The position numbers were made by a program, and so were the translations under genes. 64,000 bases of DNA from Axinella damicornis (Eukaryota; Porifera; Demospongiae; Axinellida; Axinellidae): contig OZ007513.1 in assembly GCA_963931865.1 (NCBI GenBank), positions 11,619,467 through 11,683,466 of the forward strand. Reading direction: 5' to 3'. Under the pieces are notes generated by a model. It saw nothing but the letters and a program-made list of their open reading frames with translations. It was not told where the DNA came from and did not search any database. This document shows, piece after piece, positions 53,559 through 64,000 of the stretch; within the stretch, counting starts at the first letter, position 1; each line of letters starts with the position of its first letter.

Positions 53559-55224
53559 AATGGTATGTCTGATGAACTGTCACATACGTACATCTTATGC
53601 AGCACAGAGTCAGACCAAGAAATATTGGTTTCCTCAAGAACAATGATGTCGTCTGTGCTACTCCTGAAGGAGTCATTGATTTAGAGCACTTTCCATGTCA
53701 GACGCCTCAAGGGGAGGAGGGAGAAAATTCATATCTCTACCGCGTACCAACCAGACTTGCAGCTTGTAGTTTACTTCAACATAATTATGTGTACCTTACT
53801 AGGAATACGCATGTGCAGAGACTATGGGGGTGCGAAGGTCAGTTCAGCGTGCGAAGTTTAGTTGTTCGAAGTTGTGTGAAGATGCTGAAGAGGTTGAAGA
53901 TGGCTAAGCGTTGCCAGGAAGAATACGGAGACGTTAGCGAGGTTCTACACCCGTCAACACTCTATATATGTACCGTGGCCTAGACTAAACGTTTGTGTTA
54001 CTTGTCTCCGCTAAATTCTCCTTCGCTTCTTCGTCAATCTGTCAGACTCTCTCTCCTTTGCCTTACTCTCTTCTGAGGCAGTGTCCCTTTTCCCTGTATA
54101 GATCGCTTCTTTCTCAACTCTGCATTTCGCACGAGCGGTACATGCACGTGGCTAATATCCAGACCACAGAAACCGCAGCGATGCAACCGCCCCCTGCCCC
54201 ACACAATTAAAGTGTGACGGATATTATATATATATACAGACGCGATGTGACTACCTGCACGATTAGTTGCCTCACGTTAAGGCGCTCGGCAATAATTTGT
54301 GTTCCAAACAGCATACTGTTAGCCATCCTAAGCACATTCATGACTCTAAGCCTCGTTCCCAGGCCGTCTACACCTGCAGGTTTTGATCACTATGCAACTG
54401 TAAGAAATGAAAAAAACTGGAGGTGTAGAAGGTCTGGGACCGAGGCTAGCTTGGTCAATGACTCAATGCTAACCGGAGCCCCTACAAGTGAGAGGCTAGG
54501 TCCACTAAAATAAGAGAAATAGCCCACCCGTCTCTGACCAAGGACTTACAGACAAATTCTGAATTTTCTACTGGATTTTTAGCTTTCAGGTTATCTATGT
54601 GGACTGAAACATCTCTTACAAGAACGATAGTCCATTCTCGTTTTTAATGACACTGGGAGTCTTCTTGGCCAGGAAAACACTAAAAAATAAATACTAAGTT
54701 GACATAAAGGCATAGCAATGATTATGCTGCTCGTATTTGAGATTTCGCATGCAGGCTTCCACACCCAGCCTGCATGCAATCTGGGAGTGGAGATCGAAAG
54801 ATTTCGAAATAAAACTTGTATTAGCATAATTACCATATATTGCGTGTCCGCTCTATCCCTACAGTACATATAGAGTCCACAGACTGTATGATACATAATT
54901 ATAGACTCTACCAACTCTATGATATGTTGTGCAGTGTAGCTAATTTTATTTGAAATGTCCAATCAGATCTCCCTGATCTTTCTACTAAGTTTGCTACACT
55001 ATTCAACTGAACAACATGGAGCATCATGTACCATTTAATGGTTACACAATCCGTATTTGCAAAAAATCGCGTGCTCCACACATGATCTTTTTCTAGCCCC
55101 CCTACCCTTACAAACGTGTCTACGCTAGCCCTAGCTGGGCTCCAACTTCCTCTTGCATCCAATTGATGCTGCATTCTAGTTATCAAGTAGCATACCTTGA
55201 ATGCCCTTCTTAGACTATGTACCA
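53559..55224. repeat. Repeat remnants (rest of R2, family A end, palindromic element)
   Basis: 53559-53790 continues the R2-type repeat interrupted by the retrotransposon (ccaaccagacttgcagcttg recurs near 55675). 54353-54447 is a TAGCCTCGTTCCCAGGC-family element with a cacctgcaggttttgatc stem. 54640-54925 is a decayed family-A end (cactgggagtcttcttggcc, agactctaccaactctatga). The open frame 53597-53983 is not supported as a gene. Confidence 0.55.
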
Positions 55225-56557
55225 AACTTACTACGGTATGTCTAATGGACGGTCACGTCTTATGCAGCACTAAAGGTCTGGAAACATTGCAGCAGCGCTC
55301 CAGTTGTAAAGTGTCATACCTAGGATTGCGCACTGGAATTGATACCATTGAATGCACTAATCAGTGACGATTCTAACAAATTAACTTGGACATTTTTCTT
55401 ACTATGGTATGTCTAATGAACGGTCACGTCTTATGCTGCGCTTAAGGTGTGGACAATAATAAATTATTGCAGCAGCACTCCAGCCAGTTGTAAAGTGTCA
55501 TACCTTGGATGCGCATTGGAATTGATACCATTGAATGCACTTCCTAGTAACGCAAATTGGGCAAACTGTTCTTACGCTGGTGTGTCTTATGCAACACTAA
55601 GAGCCTCAATAAAAGTCATTCAGAATTTTATTTGATATCTGAGGGGATGAGGGAGCAAACCTATAACTCTCTACCAACCAGACTTACAGCTTGTGGTTCA
55701 CTTAAACATATTTAGGTCCATCTCTCTCGGTTTTTGGTCTTCCAAACAGCATACATACAGTACTACACTCAGTCATCCTAAGCTCATTCTCTACTCTAGC
55801 CACACCCACTCATCAAACAAGTAGCTCAGTCGATAGTAGCCCACTGGACCTGGAGGGTCCTACAAGTGAGAGGACTGCTTCTAAGTCCACTGAGGTTTAA
55901 AAACTTAGCTGCCCGCCCAGCTCCGAACAATGACTTACAAGCCCAGACATGGCCACACTGTTTTCACCCCCTGAGTGAACCAACCCATGCACCTCGTTCC
56001 CAGGCCTACCCCGTTTTTTCTGTTCTTTGGTTTCCGTTGACAATGATATACGAATGTGGAAGGGCGGCAAAAAATGCACTTTTCGCCACCCTTCCGCATC
56101 CGTGTATTATTGTCAACGGAAATCGACGAACAGAAAAAACGGGGTAGGCCTGGGAACGAGGCTATGCACCTCCCACTGTCCCACACTTCTGCTCTTTTCA
56201 GAAACTATTTTGATCGAAGGACAATGCTACATTATGAAGCTGAAAGTTTCATGATGCAGATATGATTGCTTCTTTGCATGGTTGCTAAATAAGGGATGTT
56301 GTTGCCAATAAATTGCTTTTGGTACAGCTACTAGTTATGTACCAGTCATGCATCCCTCTGCTAGCTGACCTTACCCTGGTTACAGGCAATCCATATGGGA
56401 GGATTAAAGCAGTACTTGTCAAATAGGAGTTTGTCAACATGGAGCAGAGCATATTCTCACCATTGCTGCCAGGGTCTTACTTCCCCTTCCATACCAGGAT
56501 GCATACATAGCTGATTACTACCCACAAGCCAATTAGACAGTGTGTAGTGGATGAAGC
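55225..56557. repeat. Composite repeat R2-R2-R3-R1 upstream of the fibrinogen fragment
   Basis: R2 occurs twice (55225-55375 and 55390-55570), R3 at about 55855-56290 (interrupted by a hairpin element) and the left part of R1 at 56375-56557. The same order occurs at 58785-59640. Confidence 0.75.
55987..56163. mobile_element. Long hairpin, TAGCCTCGTTCCCAGGC family
   Basis: About 177 bp fold back almost fully on themselves: cctcgttcccaggcctaccc at the left, ggggtaggcctgggaacgag at the right, with the stem continuing through ccgttttttctgttc, ttccgttgacaat and ccacccttccgca. Confidence 0.9.
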
Positions 56558-57125
56558 CAGGAGCGCATAATGAGGAAGCGAGCGGAAGGAAGGGAGGAGC
56601 GTGAAACGACCACGCAAAAGATTAAAAATTGAAAACTTTCCCACGGTAGTCCCGTTACTATTTTTAGCTCGCACGTGTACGGAGACTCAAGGATGACGAC
56701 TACTAGAAGACAGAGAGAAGGCCAGTATCAAGACTCCAATGGTAGCGAGGCAGGGGAATGACATACTGGTAGTGACAGACCTCGACAAAGTACTGTACGA
56801 CGATGCAGTCGATAGAGCCGCTCCACACAGTCAAGCGGGCGTCTCGACTAGTGGAAAGAACCACCCCTTGTGCTTTTCTGTTCATGACTGCTGGTAAACA
56901 TCCCGCGACACTTACGGACACTATCTTCTCTCTCTTCTCTCTCTCCCATCGAGATTTGGCCCGTCACTGTAGCCATTGCAATGGCATCACAGAAAAACAA
57001 CGATACACGTGCGAGCTAAAAATAGTAACGGGACTACCGTGGGAAAGTTTTCAATTTTTAATCTTTTGCGTGGTCGTTTCACGCTCCTCCCTTCCTTCCG
57101 CTCGCTTCCTCATTATGCGCTCCTG
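56558..57125. mobile_element. 568-bp element with about 120-bp near-perfect inverted ends
   Basis: It starts caggagcgcataatgaggaa and ends with the inverse, ttcctcattatgcgctcctg. The arms match for about 120 bases. The target duplication ATGAAGC lies at 56551-56557 and 57126-57132. It splits an R1 repeat whose two halves are continuous elsewhere (gtgtagtggattaagcaaag near 40297). The interior of about 330 bp has no recognised product. A 7-8 bp duplication suggests a hAT-like MITE. Confidence 0.9.
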
Positions 57126-57261
57126 ATGAAGCGCAGTGCTAGTTGCCACAGCTATGGTAACCACAGTAACATCTATATTTAACCACATGTGCTTATGAAA
57201 ACAGAGTGTATTGTCGGGTGGGATGGTAAACTGATAGGTCTTAGCCTACACAAGAGGAGGA

Positions 57262-57704
57262 CAGCCAAGGTTGACCTTTGCTGGTTTGGACTGTAAAGAT
57301 ACACGTGCCGTCTATAACACCTACTGCTACTCAGCTACGAAGGACTTCGAAGGAAACTCGCAGTATGCTCACTACTCCAGTTTCAGTGTGGGAAATCCAG
57401 CATCAAGATACACCTTGTCAGTATCAGGATACAGTGGAACTGCAGGAAATTCTCTTACCTACCACAATTAATGGAGCCAAGTTTACCACAAGGGACCAGG
57501 ACAACAATGACTGACACACTAACTGTGCATGACAATTTCACATTTCACAGTGCCTGGTGGTATCGTGGTTGCCATCATTCAAACCTCAACGGTCTCTATC
57601 GTGAACCAGGCACCATCTCCGGTGGTGGTGTGAACTGGAACGCATCGAGGCCAAGCTACTCCCTTAAATTCACTGAGGGGAAAACTGAATACCTGAAATG
57701 CTGA
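57262..57704 (+). pseudogene. Fibrinogen-related fragment (C-terminal half)
   Basis: It resembles the second half of the fibrinogen domain: FEGNSQYAHYSSFSVGNP, SGYSGTAGNSL, then in another frame AWWYRGCHHSNLNGLYRE and VNWNASRPSYSLKFTEGK. There are frameshifts near 57470 and 57540. The signal peptide, sushi exon and first half of the domain are missing. It lies directly after an R1 repeat, as the other two units do at their promoters. Confidence 0.85.
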
Positions 57705-57908
57705 CTTACAATAATCTTAGTTATTGTAGGATGACATACTTCAGACCATAAGACATGTAACATCCGCCCACTCATGAAGGCAATTGTAAAATCTGAACAG
57801 TGAACAATGCTTAATACCATACCAACGAGGAGGGAGGGCACTAAACATGTAGTGGGTGCTGGTACATACTCTACTCCACAGTCATCATAATAATATTTAC
57901 ACACAAAC

Positions 57909-58050
57909 CTGCAACTTTGTGAGGGAGATGATGTCAGTGTCATCGCTGGGTCCGTTCCAGATGGTCTGTCGCATGTGTGCATTGTAGTTGCAGTTCTTAT
58001 CTGAGACCTGGTCGTACAGTTCCCACCTCTGGTTCTGGGTCATTGGTTTG
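57909..58050 (-). CDS. Isolated internal exon of an unrecognised minus-strand gene
   Basis: A 142-bp exon lies between the acceptor ctccgcctgcAG (58052-58051) and the donor ttgcag|GTTTGT (57908-57903). It starts with one base completing a codon and ends in phase 0, encoding 47 residues that include QNQRWELYDQVSDKNCNYNA and WNGPSDDTDIISLTKLQ. The composition and splice signals look like real protein-coding DNA with no stop. I do not recognise the family and found no partner exon nearby, so it may be an orphan or part of a long gene. Confidence 0.45.
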
Positions 58051-58784
58051 CTGCAGGCGGAGAGGAAGAATCGGTTGGGATGCACTTAGTCTTGTTGCTC
58101 TTCAAGCTACTGTTCCATTGAATTAGCTCCCAATTAACCTTCTCACAGGTACAGGATCCCTTAGGTAATTCCAGTCATTCATGCACCTGAAATTAGATCT
58201 GCATGAGTTTTGGTAAACACATAAAAGTTTTATTGATTAAGAGTTTAAGGGCTGTAGGTGCATTAATGTGCCGTGAGACTTAAATTCAGCTTCTGACGCC
58301 ACTTCCTGCAATGACCTTTTGGAGATATAGAGGGGCGTTGGCCATGCCTGAACACCTCATTTGAAGAGTCACAAAAGTGCAGATGGCTGAAAGTAAATGT
58401 AATACTGTAGCACCACACTGATTCTTGGTGTAGTATTAGCTACCATCATCTAGCCATGAAGCAAACGAATAGCTTCCAGCCATCAGCAATCGTGAGATCT
58501 GGCTACAATTTGCTGAGGGTTTGACCCTTACATATATGACATGAATTTTAAAATGAGCACTCACTATTTATGAAATGTCAAATACAACAGCTATTCTTGT
58601 GTGATATACACAAACCATTCAACTGAACACCATGAAGGATCATGCACCACTACCTCCCTACCCTTACAAACGTGTCTACGCCCCTAGCCCTAGCTGGCCT
58701 CCAACTTCCTCTTGCATCCAATTGATGCTGCATTCAAGTAGCATACCTTGAATGCCCTTCTTAGACTATGTACCAAACTTACTA
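58051..58784. other. Stretch without a supported gene
   Basis: No repeat or domain is recognised in 58100-58620. 58620-58780 matches 55000-55225 (caacttcctcttgcatccaa), an R2-associated flank. Confidence 0.4.
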
Positions 58785-59640
58785 CGGTATGTCTAATGGA
58801 CGGTCACGTCTTACGCAGCACTTAAGGTCTGGGAAAATTGCAGCAGCACTCCAGTTGTAAAGTGTCATACCTAGGATTGCGCACTGGAATTGATACCATT
58901 GAATGCACTAATACTAATCAGTGACGATTCCAACAATTAACTTGGGAAAATTGTTCTTACTACAGTATGTCTAATGGATGGTCACGTCTTATGCAGCACT
59001 TAAGGCCTGGACAATAAAATTGCAGCAGCACTCCTGGACCAGTTGTAGGTCCACTAGAAATAGCCCATGACCAACGGACTTATATGACAGACAGGGCCAT
59101 GCTGTTTTCACCCCCTGAGTGAACCCACCCACCACCAACTGTCCCACACTGTCCCACACTTTCTGCTCACACAGAACCTATTCCAAGGACATTGCTGCAA
59201 GTGACATCATGAAACCGAAAGTATCAAGATGCAGATATGTGTCATTGGTTAAAACAAGGGATGCTGTTGCCAAAGATGAACTAATTTGCTTTGGTAGTTA
59301 TGTACCAGTCATGCATCTGTCTGCTAGCTGATGTTACCATAGTTACAGGTGATCCATATGCGAGGAGTAAAGCAGTACTTGCCAAGCAGAAGTTTGTTAT
59401 CATGGATCAGAGCATACTCAATTTTTTTACCTAAATTGTTATAGTTCCCCTTCAATAATATGGGCACAGTGATACTACCAGGATGCATACATGGCTGATT
59501 ACTGTCCACAAGTCGAGATGTGTAGTGGAGAGCTAGTTGCCATAGCTACGGTATCTACAGTAATTAACATTAACCACATGTAATTATGAAAACAGAGTGT
59601 AGTGCAGTTCAACTGGGGTACAAACCCTTAGCCTACACAT
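58785..59640. repeat. Composite repeat R2-R3-R1 upstream of fibrinogen-related copy 2
   Basis: R2 spans 58785-59050, R3 59050-59270 and R1 59325-59640, in the same order as 55225-57250. Confidence 0.8.
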
Positions 59641-60064
59641 TGGCTAGTGCATAATATAGGCCTATCCACACATTCACTTGCTTCGGTTGTTCTCTGGAGA
59701 GATCATCCACCGCAATAAACAACAGCACAAGAGAGTGAGGAATAGTGAGAGAAGAGACTGATTGATGAGGAGCAGACTGAGTTGACTTGCGACAGGAGAC
59801 TGGCATACGCCAGAATCTCAGACTAGCACATACTGGTTGCATCTATAATTATACGTAAGTATCAATGCAACATGTTTAGTAGCCTCACTTAATTCCCACA
59901 TCCAGTTGCCACAGTATTTCTTCATAACACTCCAGTCAATCTAAATGTAAACGTAAATTCCATTGTAAACGTGACACAAAACAATTCACAAATTTCCTCC
60001 TGTGTGTTGTTACGCAAGATAAAATTGGCCTAAGGGATGCCAAACTGCATGTGTTGGGAGGGTA

Positions 60065-60460
60065 CACTGTAAAAGATCTTAACTGAGCTTACTTAACCCA
60101 GTTCCAGTCCATTGGCATTCTAAAATGCTATCCCATGCAGCTCAAGAGTGATCTGTCGTAGTACTCCTTCGTACCTTGTTCCCTTAAAAGCTTACAATCT
60201 GCATACAATGTGCCTGTTTGTTCAAAGTGTTTGTTAAATGTGTATCTGCTTGTTACCAAAGTGTCCACTAAAAGCTTACAATGTGTAATGCGTGAGAGGC
60301 CACTTGAATGCTGGTCATAATTTGGCGACAAACTTGTTTGTCGCCAAATGTCCCCATGCTTGTTAACAAAGTATCTCCTAAACAGGTACATTATACTAGC
60401 TTTGATCTGCTTTCTAATCGCAACTGAGGTAACCAACCCTATAGCTAGTCTTTTACAGTG
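60065..60460. mobile_element. 396-bp MITE inserted at the TATA box of fibrinogen-related copy 2
   Basis: The inverted ends are cactgtaaaaga and tcttttacagtg, flanked by the dinucleotide TA on both sides (60063-60064, 60461-60462). In copy 1 the same place reads gggagggTATAAAAG without interruption (43618-43632). TA duplication is typical of Tc1/mariner-type elements. The interior matches the 32636-35460 repeat field. Confidence 0.85.
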
Positions 60461-60468
60461 TATAAAAG
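60461..60468 (+). promoter_or_regulatory. TATA box of fibrinogen-related copy 2
   Basis: TATAAAAG lies 82 bp before the ATG at 60543. It is kept by the duplicated TA at the MITE border, but the upstream promoter is now 396 bp further away. Confidence 0.75.
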
Positions 60469-60542
60469 CAGCAGGATCTAAGTAGCAAACTACATGAAGT
60501 CACTTGAAGATACAGAAACTATCAACCTCAAGTCAGAGTAAC

Positions 60543-62060
60543 ATGGCTTCTCACAGTCTGTTGGTTCTTGTGTTTGCTGTGAGCTGTTTCACTCTCTCCT
60601 CCTGCAATCATGGTGTGGGTCACACAGACAGTGTGCCTGTCACCTACCCTGCTAGAGTTCTGAACACCAATCAGGAGGAATGCCCTTCCGATGACCAGCG
60701 GGAGACGGTCAGGGCTGAGGTGGGACATGACCTTCGCAGCATTCTGCAGAGCTATTTAGGTGAGACTAGTGTTGTACATGTGGTTCACTGTTACTATAGA
60801 ACTTCACTCTGCTCGCCCCTCCAGGAATCGTGTGTCCAAACCTCACCAACCCTGGGAATGGGCAGGCGGTTCAGGCACTTGATGGCAATGTTCCTGGCAC
60901 TGTGGCAAACTACTCCTGCAATGCTGACTATGCACTATTCGGGGATGTGAGCAGGGAGTGTGCCAGTACAGGTCAGGAGGTGGTGTGGACTGGGGAGGCC
61001 CCCACTTGTCAACGTAAGCCACTGTAAATACATGTGGTCTGCAAACATACAACTTTAGCCATGGCAACAAACTGCATGATTTGTTGTGAATGTACCTTTT
61101 CATTTAGTATGCACTGTCTACATGTCAGCATCCTCTTACTGCCACAAGCAAATGTGTAGCACAATGACATGAGAATGCCACAAGAACAATGGCCAACATA
61201 TTTTGTGCACTTCGAACAGTTTCCTCAGCAAAATAGATGCTGTACAGCTGCTATAACACGTAATTCCCCTCCAGTAGACCTAACTCCTTGTCTCTAGCTG
61301 TGGGTTTTGGGCTACAATTGACCCGGGGTATCAACTATTTCAAATGGTATACATCATAAGCTGACCAACATGAGACCATACAGTGTATTGTTCAACACTC
61401 AGGAGTGTACTCTGACTGCCAGGATGCCTTCACCCAAGGACAAACTACCAGCGGTGTCTACGCCATCAAACCTGACAACCAGACTGCATTCCAAGCGTAT
61501 TGTGACATGGACACAGATGGTGGTGGGTGGACAGTGTTCCAGCGCAGGAGGACGGATCAGTTGACTTTTATCGCTACTGGACTGATTACCAGCAAGGGTT
61601 TGGAAACCTTAGTGGAGAGTTCTGGCTGGGTCTGGACAAGATACACCGTCTAACACCTACTGCCACTCAGCTACGAATTGATATGCAGGACTTTGACGGA
61701 AACTCACGTTATGCGCAATACTCAAGTTTCAGTGTTGGAGATTCAGTATCCAAATACACTCTGTCAGTATCAGGATACAGTGGAACTGCAGGAGATTCTC
61801 TTAGTGCAGGTACTTCTAATACAGTGCACGATGGACAGCAATTCAGCACAAGGGACCAGGACAATGATGCTGATTCTGATGCCAACTGTGCCGAGAGGTT
61901 CAAAGGGGGCTGGTGGTACAATTCTTGCCACTCTTCAAACCTCAACGGTCCCTACCTCGGTGGGCCACACTCCTCCTTTGCTGATGGTGTGAACTGGCGC
62001 ACATGGAGGGGATACAACTACTCCCTTAAATTCACTGAGATGAAACTGAGGGAGAACTGA
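60543..62060 (+). pseudogene. Sushi plus fibrinogen-like gene, copy 2 (frameshifted)
   Basis: Exons 60543-60759 (signal peptide and linker) and 60825-61013 (sushi module; CPNLTNPGNG, WTGEAPTC) are intact and close to copy 1. The fibrinogen exon starts near 61403, because a deletion of about 22 bases removed the acceptor used in copy 1; a cryptic ctcAG at 61401-61402 would keep the frame. After GGGWTVFQRR one base is missing relative to copy 1 (near 61545-61552). The frame then shifts, and the rest (SVDFYRYWTDYQQGFGN to the end at 62060) lies in another frame. A read-through product would stop at 61653 without the calcium site and sugar-binding end. It may be an assembly error, but several independent lesions favour decay. 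Confidence 0.8.
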
Positions 62061-62579
62061 ACACGTTTTCTGACGTACACTATTCTCAGCTGGTTCCATG
62101 TAGCCGTAGCTATAGCTGGTTGTGTATTCTTAGTTGAAGGCAGTTACTTAGTTCTTGAATGTAAGTTTAGTTTTCATTATAGAGGAGGATGTTAGTGCAT
62201 GTACACTGCTTGATGCTGTTTACATCAGATACATTGTTAGTAGCTGGTAGCAGTAGTAGCACCTTTAGTAGGCATTTCGTTTTCTTTGCAGAGGTGTTTA
62301 TATATTGCTCATGAAATTTCATAGAGTAAAACATCTTGTCTCCAAGGTCATCCATTCTTGATATACGCACTTCTGGAATGTACCACTTGTAAGGCCTTTC
62401 ACAATGTGTCACAATGTGTGGTTTGCAGAGTAAGTTGACAGTACGTTCTTGGTTGTGGCTGGAAGCTTACTTTTCAGTTCAAGATAGGAGCCTATGAATT
62501 TCGGAATAATGTACCCCTCCCTAGATACCATGCCGCTTTCTCTCCCCCCACGCGGCCTGGGAACGAGGGTACGATCGAG
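62061..62579. other. 3' flank of copy 2
   Basis: It matches 46293-46690. The segment holding AATAAA in copy 1 is deleted here. A hairpin arm (cgcggcctgggaacgagggt) lies at 62545-62572. Confidence 0.6.
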
Positions 62580-63290
62580 TCTAGCTTGACCAATGCTAAC
62601 CAGAGGCCCTACAAATGCGAGGCTAGGTTCGCTAAAATAAGAGAAATAGCCCACCCAGCCCTGGCCAAGGACTTATACCACAGACAAGCATGCACAGACA
62701 TGGCTGTACTGTTTCCACCCCCGGAGTTGAAAACCACCCACCACCAACTGTCCCACACTTTCCGCTCACACAGAACCTATTTGCCAAGGACATTGCTGCA
62801 AGTGACATCATGATACTGACAGTGTCATGATGCAGATATGCATCATTGCATGGTTGTTAAATAAGGGCTGTTGCCAAAAGATATACCATTTATTTCGCTC
62901 TGGTAGTTATATACATCTGTCTGCTGGCTGACGTTACCATAGTTACAGGCATGCACAATCCATTGGACTAAACCAGTATATATACTTGATAAACAGGAGT
63001 TTGTTAGCATGGATCAGAGCATACTTAAAAACGTTACCTACGTATACAGTGCTGCCACATAGGGTCTTAGTTCCCTCCTCCAAAAATTAATATGGGCACA
63101 GTGATACATACACGGATGCATGCATGGGTGATTACTATCCACAAGCCAATTAGTAGTCCATGAAGCATAGTGCTAGTTGCCTAGCTATGGTATCCACAGT
63201 CACATGTCCTTATGAAAACAGAACGTGTAGTGCACTTGTCTTTTGGGTGGGAGGTTCAACTGTTGCCTAGGCTACGAACCCTTAGCCCAT
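62580..63290. repeat. R3-R1 repeats downstream of copy 2
   Basis: R3 (accagaggccctacaaatg to gtcatgatgcagatatgcat) spans 62590-62860 and R1 62925-63290. Confidence 0.75.
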
Positions 63291-63544
63291 GATGTACCTA
63301 TACAAATGCCTGGACTGCAATAAGCAACAGTACATTAATGCAGTGACGTACCTACTGGTGACAATTTCACCAAAGGCAATGATGAATATTGTGAAGGCAC
63401 TAAATACTAATTTTATAGCTATATCTGATTGCAATGCAGTGGGTGACACATGGAAATAAACACAGTGAAGTGTATCACTACAAAAAGAACAAAAATATAT
63501 TGTTGTTTGACCATTGCCTTTGTCATCGGAGTTGCAACCTACTG

Positions 63545-63655
63545 GCATGGAATTTCATGGGATGGTACAGCTACAATATATTTCATGGGATGCTATAGCT
63601 ACTATATATTTATGGGATGGTATTGTATATTTCATGGGATGGTATAGCTACTTAC
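63545..63655. repeat. Minisatellite of tttcatgggatggtatagct units
   Basis: Four imperfect tandem copies of about 28 bp. Confidence 0.85.
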
Positions 63656-63701
63656 GTTCAGTAACTATGCGGCAAAAAATCACTTGGGAGGTATATGGTA
63701 A

Positions 63702-64000
63702 TTAATAGCCCAAAAATCACTGGAGGTATGTGAGTCAGTTGAAGATGGGTGAACAAATTAACAGAACCGTTTTGTACTAAGGGGAGATGGCTGTGGGAAC
63801 GTCAAGGGTGATTGTGTTGAGTAATTAATAGCCCAAAAATCACTGGAGGTATGTGAGTCAGTTGCAGATGGGTGAACAAATGAACAGAAACATTTTGTAC
63901 TAAGGGGAGATAGCTGTGGGAACGTCAAGGGTGATTATATTAATCATGCCCCAAATCACTGGAGGTATGTTAATGAGTGAAGAAACAATTCCTTACTAAA
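63702..64000. repeat. Tandem repeat of about 127 bp, at least 2.4 copies
   Basis: Each unit has taatagcccaaaaatcactg, agatgggtgaacaaat and gctgtgggaacgtcaagggt. Copies start at 63702, 63829 and about 63945, and the array runs off the window. Confidence 0.9.

Noticed and set aside
53597..53983. 128-codon open frame after the retrotransposon, considered as an envelope-like or host gene
   Set aside because: It lies outside the 3' LTR and target duplication, and its first part is dispersed repeat text found again near 55675.

Overview
This is a eukaryotic (metazoan) genomic window. It has short multi-exon genes with GT-AG introns, TATA boxes, secreted and membrane proteins of animal type (sushi plus fibrinogen-like, SRCR, LAMP-like), a complete BEL/Pao LTR retrotransposon and dense small inverted-repeat transposons. 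The constant tagctagcta/gctagc texture, the compact genes and the tandem families of multi-pass membrane proteins suggest a sponge, possibly an Amphimedon-like demosponge. That is an inference from style, not proof. Two runs of exactly 200 N (16646-16845, 38816-39015) are scaffold gaps.

Layout. 1-6800: a tandemly duplicated gene for a secreted-ectodomain plus about seven-helix membrane protein (one 5'-truncated copy, one full two-exon copy, two decayed copies). 6800-8760: MITE-like elements. 8940-10700: two small minus-strand membrane-protein genes. 12926-15676: exons of a minus-strand gene encoding a charged coiled-coil protein. 16432-22056: a plus-strand LAMP-like lysosomal membrane glycoprotein gene. 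Two transposons with target-site duplications and one further inverted-repeat element sit in its introns, and simple repeats serve as its 3' splice-site tracts. 23434-30000: a segmental duplication carrying two minus-strand genes for an eight-helix membrane protein. 30650-35460: tandem and diverged repeats. 35768-37330: a secreted protein with a purine-nucleoside-phosphorylase-like domain. 37700-43600: repeats, a gap and an isolated half SRCR domain.

43625-64000: a fibrinogen-related gene cluster. Copy 1 (43707-46292; signal peptide, sushi, fibrinogen C-terminal domain) is intact. The middle copy (57262-57704) is a fragment. Copy 2 (60543-62060) has a one-base frameshift, a lost splice acceptor and a 396-bp TA-flanked MITE inserted at its TATA box. 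A full BEL/Pao element with two apparently identical 160-bp LTRs (47318-53558, target duplication AATGG) lies between copy 1 and the fragment. A composite dispersed repeat accompanies each fibrinogen unit, so the cluster looks as if it grew by segmental duplication and was then remodelled by transposons.

Functional themes are cell-surface or secreted recognition (fibrinogen/sushi, SRCR, secreted phosphorylase-like domain) and endolysosomal membrane proteins: the LAMP-like tail has a YDLL motif and the seven-helix tails have an ExxxLL motif. Exon models are manual readings of splice signals and reading phase; none is supported here by transcripts.
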